The notes below the pieces were generated by a model. It was not told where the DNA came from. It saw only the letters and a list, made by a program, of their open reading frames with translations, and did no database searches. Source: Leifsonia sp. EB41 (GTDB lineage Bacteria; Actinomycetota; Actinomycetes; Actinomycetales; Microbacteriaceae). Taken from it: a DNA stretch of 64,000 nt. The stretch's first letter is position 1; every line of letters starts with the position of its first letter. The translations under genes and the position numbers were made by a program. This document shows, piece by piece, positions 58,560 through 64,000 of this stretch. The stretch lies in the NCBI RefSeq assembly GCF_041262565.1, contig NZ_JBGCCJ010000001.1, positions 372,001 to 436,000 of the forward strand, given 5' to 3'.

Positions 58560-59239
58560 CGCACGGTCATCCACACGACGGCACCCGCCCTTCCGAGCGT
58601 GCCGCCCGCTTCCTCGTCGTCCTCGACGCCGACTCCACCCTGATCCATGACGAGGTCATCGAGCTGCTCGCCGAGGAGGCCGGCTCGCGCACCGAGGTCG
58701 CCGAGATCACCGAGCGCGCCATGCGCGGCGAGCTCGACTTCGAGGAGAGCCTGCGCGAGCGGGTCCGGACGCTGGAGGGCCTCCCGGTCTCGGTCTTCGA
58801 GCGCGTCGGGGAGCGCATCCGCGTCACGGACGGCGTGCCGGAGCTCATCGCCGGCGTGCAGGCGGCGGGCGGCGAGGTCGGCGTGGTCTCCGGCGGCTTC
58901 CACGAGCTGCTCGACCCGCTCGGCGAGCGGCTCGGCCTCGACCACTGGCGGGCCAACCGGCTCGCCGTCGCCGACGGGCTGCTCACCGGCGAGGTGGACG
59001 GCCCGGTCGTCGACGCCGCGGCGAAGGCGCAGGCCCTGCTGTTCTGGGCTGCGGAGTCCGGCGTGCACCTGCGTCAGACCGTCGCGATCGGCGACGGCGC
59101 CAACGACCTGCGGATGATGGCGGAGGCCGGCCTCGCGGTGGCGTTCAACGCCAAGCCGCGCGTGCGCGAGGAGGCCGACCTCGTGATCGACCGGCAGGAC
59201 CTCGCGCAGGTGCTGCCGCTGCTCGGTCTGCGCGGCTGA
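58556..59239 (+). CDS. serB: Phosphoserine phosphatase
   Basis: 227-residue HAD-family enzyme; ATG 58556 overlaps the glgC stop. The nucleophile motif is VVLDADSTL with Asp24 and Asp26; VSGGFHELL is motif [31 protein letters not shown] is motif IV. It hydrolyses phosphoserine to serine. No ACT domain is present, so this is the short form. Translation coupling to glgC is not functionally obvious. Confidence 0.93.
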   Translation: MTHGHPHDGTRPSERAARFLVVLDADSTLIHDEVIELLAEEAGSRTEVAEITERAMRGELDFEESLRERVRTLEGLPVSVFERVGERIRVTDGVPELIAGVQAAGGEVGVVSGGFHELLDPLGERLGLDHWRANRLAVADGLLTGEVDGPVVDAAAKAQALLFWAAESGVHLRQTVAIGDGANDLRMMAEAGLAVAFNAKPRVREEADLVIDRQDLAQVLPLLGLRG

Positions 59240-59244
59240 CCGCT

Positions 59245-59955
59245 CTAGTGCCCCATCCCGAGGCCGCCGTCGACCGGGATGACGGCTCCGGAGACATAGC
59301 CGGCGTCGTCCCCGGCGATCCAAGCCACCACGCGCGCCACCTCGTTCGGCGATGCGAACCGGCCGGCCGGGATGTTGCGCTTGTACTCGGCCTGCTGCGC
59401 CTCGGGGAGGGCGGCCGTCATGTCGGTCTCGATGAAGCCGGGCGCGACCACGTTTGCCGTGATGCCGCGGGCGCCGAGCTCGCGCGTGATCGAGCGGGCC
59501 ATGCCGACGAGGCCGGCCTTGCTGGCGGCGTAGTTGACCTGGCCTGCGGAACCGTACAGACCCACGACGCTCGAGATGAGCACGATGCGGCCCCAGCGCG
59601 CCTTCAGCATGCCCTTGGAGGCGCGCTTGACGACGCGGAACGCGCCGCCGAGGTTGGTCTCCACGACCGAGTCGAACTCCTCGTCACTCATGCGCATGAG
59701 CAGGGTGTCCTTCGTGATGCCCGCGTTCGCCACGACGACCTCGACCGGGCCGAGCTCGGCCTCCACCTGGGTGAAGGCCGCATCCACGGAGGCCGCGTCG
59801 GTGACGTCGGCGCGCACCGTGAGCGCGCCGGCCGGGCCCTCGCCCGAACGCGCCGTCACCGCCACCCGGTGCCCCTGAGCGAGGAACTCCTCGGCGATCG
59901 CGTAGCCGATCCCCCGGTTCCCTCCGGTGACGAGCACAGTGCGTGGCGTGGTCAT
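59245..59955 (-). CDS. fabG: 3-oxoacyl-ACP reductase (FabG/MabA-like SDR)
   Basis: 236-residue short-chain dehydrogenase. Cofactor loop TGGNRGIGYAIA, NAG in VANAGITKD, catalytic Ser-Tyr-Lys in LISSVVGLYGSAGQVNYAASKAG and the C-terminal VDGGLGMGH are conserved. NAGITKDTLLMRM is strongly FabG-like. ATG 59955 follows GAAGGGA. It is convergent with serB with only 5 bases between, and no fatty-acid operon surrounds it. Confidence 0.92.
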   Translation of the reverse strand: MTTPRTVLVTGGNRGIGYAIAEEFLAQGHRVAVTARSGEGPAGALTVRADVTDAASVDAAFTQVEAELGPVEVVVANAGITKDTLLMRMSDEEFDSVVETNLGGAFRVVKRASKGMLKARWGRIVLISSVVGLYGSAGQVNYAASKAGLVGMARSITRELGARGITANVVAPGFIETDMTAALPEAQQAEYKRNIPAGRFASPNEVARVVAWIAGDDAGYVSGAVIPVDGGLGMGH

Positions 59956-60031
59956 GCAGACGATCCCTTCAATCGATTCGGTCCGTGGCGGACCGGTACC
60001 AGTTTATGGACGTACTCTGGAGTCAACGCAC

Positions 60032-60367
60032 ATGAAGCAGCCACGCCCGTCCATCACCAATCTCCCGCTCTCGCCGGACGAAGAGCGCAAGCGGCGGATG
60101 ATCAAGTACTCCGTCGCCATGGGGGTCCGCATCGTCTGCCTCTTCGTCGCGATCTTCCTCGGCTGGCCGTGGGGTGCGATCCCGCTGATCGGCGCGGTGT
60201 TCCTGCCGTACATCGCGGTGGTGATCGCCAACGTCGGCGCGGAGCCGCATGAAGCGGAAGCACAGCGTCCGGGCAATATCCTGCCGATGGCGCCTCCGCC
60301 AGGAGGCCGCCAGGAGGACACCGGCGAGGAGCCCGCGGATTCGGGCACACAGGAGGAGGACACGTGA
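60032..60367 (+). CDS. DUF3099 membrane protein
   Basis: 111 residues; ATG 60032 with GGAG nine bases upstream and a -10-like TACTCT near 60012. The N-terminus KQPRPSITNLPLSPDEERKRRMIKYSVAMG and two helices (VRIVCLFVAIFLGW, then IPLIGAVFLPYIAVVIANVGAE) match DUF3099. The C-terminal tail is acidic and disordered. It overlaps the next gene by 4 bases (GTGA). Function unknown; conserved beside SURF1 in actinobacteria as far as I recall. Confidence 0.85.
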   Translation: MKQPRPSITNLPLSPDEERKRRMIKYSVAMGVRIVCLFVAIFLGWPWGAIPLIGAVFLPYIAVVIANVGAEPHEAEAQRPGNILPMAPPPGGRQEDTGEEPADSGTQEEDT

Positions 60368-60582
60368 TCGGACTGGGCGAGCCAGAGCCGCTCACCTGCT
60401 CCCGCGCCGGCTGCCGTGAGACCGCATCCTGGCGGATCGAGTGGCGCAACCCGCGCATCCACACCGCCGACCGGGTGAAGGTGTGGCTGGCGTGCGGCGA
60501 GCACGTGGACTACCTGCGCGAGTTCCTCGCGGCGCGGGAGTTCCCGGTCGCCGTCGTGCCCGTCGAGAGGACCAGCGCGTGA
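60364..60582 (+). CDS. Small zinc-finger-like protein
   Basis: 72 residues; GTG start overlapping the DUF3099 stop. Cys12, Cys17, Cys44 and His47 (CSRAGC and CGEH) are spaced as for a metal site. The rest is Arg/Trp rich with VWLACGEHVDYLREFLAAREFPV. I do not recognise a named family with certainty. It overlaps the SURF1 start (GTGA), so all three proteins are probably made together and may serve respiratory-chain assembly. Confidence 0.8.
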   Translation: MIGLGEPEPLTCSRAGCRETASWRIEWRNPRIHTADRVKVWLACGEHVDYLREFLAAREFPVAVVPVERTSA

Positions 60583-61457
60583 CCGCCGAGCCGTCGACGC
60601 CGGAGCAGAAGTCGGTCGGGTGGGGCTTCGCGTTCTCCCGCCGCTGGTTCGGCTACCTGGCGTTCGCCATCGTCTTCGCCATCGCCTGCGGCTTCCTCTC
60701 CAATTGGCAGCTCGCGCGCAGCAAGGAGGCCGCGGCCGCCAACGCGCTCATCTCCGCCAACTTCTACTCGCACCCCGTGCCGCTCGACCAGGAGCTGCCG
60801 TCGCTCACCGCCTACTCCCCCGCACAGGAGTGGACGCTCGTCACCGTGACGGGCACCTACGAGAAGGACAAGGAGATCCTGGCGCGCAACCGGCCGTTCA
60901 ACGGCAGCCCGGGGTTCGAGGTGCTCACCCCGCTGCGCACCGCGGACGGCTCGTTGTTCATCGTGGACCGCGGCTGGGTGCCCACCGGCAACAACTCCAA
61001 TGCCCCCGACCACGTCCCCGCAGCGCCCTCCGGCACCGTGACCGTCATCGCGCGGCTGAAGGCCAGCGAGCCGGCCATCCAGGGCCGCACCAGCGTCGGG
61101 ATGCAGGTCGGCACCATCCAGCTCTCGGTCGTCAAGCAGAAGCTCGACGGCGCCGACGTCTACACCGGCGCGTACGGGCTGCTCGCGTCGCAGAAGCCGA
61201 GCCCCGCGAGCGCGCCGACGCCGACGGTCACCGACCCGCCGACGCAGGACGAGGGGCTGCACTGGTCGTATATGATCCAGTGGATCATCTTCGCCCTGAT
61301 CGGCTTCTTCGGCCTGGGCTACGCACTCCGCACCGAGTACCGCAAGCGCAACGAGCACGACCCCGCCGAGCAGGCCCGCGCCGCCGAGCGCGCCCGCCGC
61401 CGGGCCCTCAAGCGCACCGACTCCGACGTGGAGGACGAACTGCTCGACGCCCGCTGA
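60579..61457 (+). CDS. SURF1 family cytochrome oxidase assembly protein
   Basis: 292 residues from the GTG at 60579. An N-terminal helix (about 25-45: YLAFAIVFAIACGFLSNWQLARSKE) and a second helix near 250 (MIQWIIFALIGFFGLGYALRTEY) bracket an extracytoplasmic domain containing NRPFNGSPGFEVLTPL and VDRGWVPTGN, which match SURF1. It assists haem a3 insertion in cytochrome c oxidase. The C-terminus is a basic tail (AEQARAAERARRRALKR). Confidence 0.92.
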   Translation: MTAEPSTPEQKSVGWGFAFSRRWFGYLAFAIVFAIACGFLSNWQLARSKEAAAANALISANFYSHPVPLDQELPSLTAYSPAQEWTLVTVTGTYEKDKEILARNRPFNGSPGFEVLTPLRTADGSLFIVDRGWVPTGNNSNAPDHVPAAPSGTVTVIARLKASEPAIQGRTSVGMQVGTIQLSVVKQKLDGADVYTGAYGLLASQKPSPASAPTPTVTDPPTQDEGLHWSYMIQWIIFALIGFFGLGYALRTEYRKRNEHDPAEQARAAERARRRALKRTDSDVEDELLDAR

Positions 61458-61463
61458 CTTCGG

Positions 61464-63062
61464 CTACGCCAGCGAGATCAAATCGAGGTAGTCGCGGTTC
61501 CAATGGTCCTCGACGCCGTCCGGGAGGATGAGCACCCGCTCGGGGTTCAGCGCCTCCACGGCGCCCTCGTCATGGCTGACCAGGACGACGGCGCCCTCGT
61601 AGTGCGCGAGCGCGTCGAGGATCTCCTCGCGGCTGGCCGGGTCGAGGTTGTTGGTCGGCTCGTCCAGCAGCAGCACGTTCGCGCCGGAGACCACGATCAT
61701 CGCCAGCGCGAGCCGGGTCTTCTCACCGCCGGAGAGCACACCGGCCGGCTTGTGCGCGTCGTCGCCGGTGAACAGGAACGAGCCGAGCACCTTGCGCGCC
61801 TCGGTCTCCGTCAGCGACGGCGACGACGACACCATGTTCTGCAGCACGGAGCGCTCGACGTCGATCGTCTCGTGCTCCTGCGCGTAATAGCCGATGCGGA
61901 GGCCGTGGCCGGGCTCCACCTGCCCGGTGTCCGGCCGGTCGACGCCCGCGAGCATCCGCAGCAGCGTGGTCTTGCCCGCACCGTTGAGGCCGAGCACGAC
62001 CACCTTCGAGCCGCGGTCGATGGCGAGGTCCACGGCCGTGAAGATCTCCAGCGAGCCGTAGCTCTTCGACAGGTCGGAGGCCTGCAGCGGCGTCCGGCCG
62101 CACGCCGCGGGGGTCGGGAAACGCAGCTTGGCCACCCTGTCCACCTGGCGCACCTCGTCGAGGCCGGCGAGCAGCTTCTCGGCGCGCGCGACCATCTGGT
62201 GGGCAGCCGCCGCCTTGGTCGCCTTGGCGCCGAACTTGGCCGCCTGGAGCTGGAGGGCGGACGCCTTCTTCTCGGCGTTGACGCGCTCCTTCTTGCGGCG
62301 CTCCTCGTCGGCCGCGCGCTGGCGCTGGTAGTTCTTCCAGCCCATGTTGTAGATGTCGATCATCTGGCGGTTGGCGTCCAGATAGAAGACCCGGTTGACG
62401 GTCTCGCCGACCAGCTCCACGTCGTGCGAGATGACGATGAAGCCGCCCGAGTAGTTCTTGAGGAAGTCCCGCAGCCAGACGACGGAGTCGGCGTCGAGGT
62501 GGTTCGTCGGCTCGTCCAGGATCATCGTCCGCGCGTCCGAGAACAGGATGCGCGCCAGCTCGATGCGGCGGCGCTGACCACCCGAGAGGGTCTTCAGCGG
62601 CTGGTCGAGGATGCGGTCGGGCAGGTTCAGGTTGGAGGCGATGGAGGCCGCCTCGGCCTCGGCGGCGTACCCGCCGTGCATGTGAAAGCTCTCCTCCAGC
62701 CGGCCGTACTTCTTCATCGCCGCAGCCGACACCGCGGCGTCGTCGCTGGCCATGTCGTGCGTCGCCTGCTGCATCCCGAGGACGATCGAGCCGAGGCCGC
62801 GGGCGTCCAGGATGCGCGTGCGGGCGAGGTCGTCGAGGTTGCCCGAGCGCGGGTCCTGCGGCAGGTAGCCGAGCTCGCCCGAGCGGTCAACCTTGCCGGA
62901 GCTCGGCAGGAGGTCGCCTGCGAGCACCTTGGTGAGGGTGGTCTTGCCGGCGCCGTTGCGGCCGACGAGCCCGATCTTGTCGCCGTCGGCCACGCGGAAG
63001 CTGACGTCCTCCATCAGCAGGCGTGCTCCCACGCGGAGTTCGAGATCGTGCACGGCGAGCAC
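61464..63062 (-). CDS. ABC-F family ATP-binding protein
   Basis: 532 residues from the GTG at 63062 (Shine-Dalgarno AAGGA). Two complete ABC modules: Walker A GRNGAGKTTLTKV and GLNGAGKTTLLRM, signatures LSGGQRRRIELAR and LSGGEKTRLALA, Walker B MILDEPTNHLD and LLLDEPTNNLD. The Lys/Arg/Glu-rich linker between them (about 245-300) is the ribosome-interacting region. ABC-F proteins act on the ribosome as translation factors or antibiotic-protection proteins; this one resembles housekeeping types. Confidence 0.93.
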   Translation of the reverse strand: MLAVHDLELRVGARLLMEDVSFRVADGDKIGLVGRNGAGKTTLTKVLAGDLLPSSGKVDRSGELGYLPQDPRSGNLDDLARTRILDARGLGSIVLGMQQATHDMASDDAAVSAAAMKKYGRLEESFHMHGGYAAEAEAASIASNLNLPDRILDQPLKTLSGGQRRRIELARILFSDARTMILDEPTNHLDADSVVWLRDFLKNYSGGFIVISHDVELVGETVNRVFYLDANRQMIDIYNMGWKNYQRQRAADEERRKKERVNAEKKASALQLQAAKFGAKATKAAAAHQMVARAEKLLAGLDEVRQVDRVAKLRFPTPAACGRTPLQASDLSKSYGSLEIFTAVDLAIDRGSKVVVLGLNGAGKTTLLRMLAGVDRPDTGQVEPGHGLRIGYYAQEHETIDVERSVLQNMVSSSPSLTETEARKVLGSFLFTGDDAHKPAGVLSGGEKTRLALAMIVVSGANVLLLDEPTNNLDPASREEILDALAHYEGAVVLVSHDEGAVEALNPERVLILPDGVEDHWNRDYLDLISLA

Positions 63063-63092
63063 AGCAGTAGTCCTTACGTTCGGTAAACAGCG

Positions 63093-63154
63093 ATCCGTTC
63101 CGGAGTCGTGCACGCGACACGCCGAGGCGTGGCGTACACAACTCCGGAACGGAT
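63093..63154. repeat. 62-bp near-perfect palindrome
   Basis: Arms 63093-63115 and 63132-63154 are 23 bases long with two mismatches; inside them CACGCC and GGCGTG (63118-63131) form a second stem with a 2-base loop, so nearly the whole element pairs. It lies 31 bases before the GTG of the ABC-F gene (minus) and after the DUF59 gene, so it may be a terminator or attenuator. Confidence 0.85.
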
Positions 63155-63170
63155 GGAAAGGGTGGCGGCG

Positions 63171-63500
63171 CTAGATCGCGAAGCCGAGGGCGCGCATCAT
63201 GTCGCGGCCGTCGTCGGTGATCCGCTCGGGGCCCCACGGCGGCATCCACACCCAGTTGATGCGGAAGGCCTCCACGATGCCGTCGAGGCTCTCGGCGGTC
63301 TGCTCCTCGAGCACGTCGGTCAGCGGGCAGCCGGCGCTCGTGAGCGTCATCGAGATGATGAGGGCGTTGTTCTCGTCATCCCAGGCCAGGTCGTAGATCA
63401 GGCCCAGGTCGACGACGTTGATCCCGAGCTCCGGGTCCATGACGTTCTTGAGCGCCTCTTCGACCTGGTCGAAGAGCGCGGGGCTCAGCGTGGCGGGCAT
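63171..63500 (-). CDS. DUF59/MIP18-type metal-sulfur cluster assembly factor
   Basis: 109 residues. DPELGINVVDLGLIYDL and the conserved Cys58 in LTSAGCPL identify SufT/PaaD-like DUF59 proteins. It follows sufC by 9 bases, which fits a role in Fe-S cluster maturation in the SUF system. The upstream stretch of the operon lies beyond the window. The start ATG 63500 has no strong Shine-Dalgarno, so translation may depend on coupling to sufC. Confidence 0.92.
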   Translation of the reverse strand: MPATLSPALFDQVEEALKNVMDPELGINVVDLGLIYDLAWDDENNALIISMTLTSAGCPLTDVLEEQTAESLDGIVEAFRINWVWMPPWGPERITDDGRDMMRALGFAI

Positions 63501-63509
63501 ATCGGGATT

Positions 63510-64000
<491 letters not shown>

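Overview
The window reads as chromosomal DNA of a high-GC Gram-positive actinobacterium, most probably a Microbacteriaceae member near Leifsonia. This is inference from gene content, the many GTG and TTG starts, ATGA/GTGA gene overlaps, the GlgM/GlgC pair and the kinase/FHA/MoxR operon; no 16S gene is present. I see no tRNA or rRNA genes, CRISPR array, insertion sequence or prophage. Coding density is high; the only gap above 300 bases is the divergent region 4278-4647.

Layout. (1) 119-4277, minus strand: a complete polyamine-type ABC importer (binding protein, ATPase, two permeases), divergent from alanine dehydrogenase (4648-5763). (2) 5829-20744, minus strand: a near-continuous operon of about 15 kb encoding an FHA protein, a PP2C phosphatase, a transmembrane Ser/Thr kinase, a 1969-residue Ig-like/Fn3 surface protein, a MoxR ATPase, a DUF58 protein, a transglutaminase-fold membrane protein lacking its catalytic Cys and His, and a zinc-ribbon FHA protein. 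It looks like a complete phospho-signalling and envelope-assembly system. (3) 20848-34350: a polyamine and glutarate catabolic region with a GntR regulator and a soluble Cache-domain protein, CoA-transferase, glutaryl-CoA dehydrogenase, a semialdehyde dehydrogenase, an APC permease, an MFS transporter whose stop codon is missing, an aminobutyraldehyde dehydrogenase, an Lrp regulator, a class III aminotransferase and a FAD amine oxidase. With the importer at the left edge and gdhA at 36687, these genes could import putrescine or cadaverine, oxidise it and channel the nitrogen and carbon onward.

(4) 34455-40788: AMP nucleosidase, VIT1-type transporter, DUF2127 protein, glutamate dehydrogenase, an SF2 helicase and an SGNH hydrolase. 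(5) 40798-45221: two tandem acyltransferase-SGNH fusion proteins of identical length (737 residues), followed by a D,D-carboxypeptidase (45384-46643), a TmrB-like P-loop protein, a SpoU methyltransferase, a sirtuin and a histidine phosphatase. (6) 49580-59239: a glycosyltransferase, an alpha/beta hydrolase, trehalose synthase with a LacI-type operator, an exonuclease, a DUF4190 protein, type B ribosomal protein L31 with a leader, an ABC ATPase, divergent glgM/glgC, and serB. (7) 59245-64000: a FabG-like reductase, the DUF3099/small zinc protein/SURF1 operon, an ABC-F protein, a DUF59 Fe-S factor, and sufC running off the right edge.

Non-coding features worth noting are several 60-120 bp near-perfect palindromes placed mostly at convergent gene ends (one 67-bp sequence occurs twice, 34 kb apart), and a recurrent pattern of -10 hexamers 6-8 bases before the start codon, which implies leaderless mRNAs.
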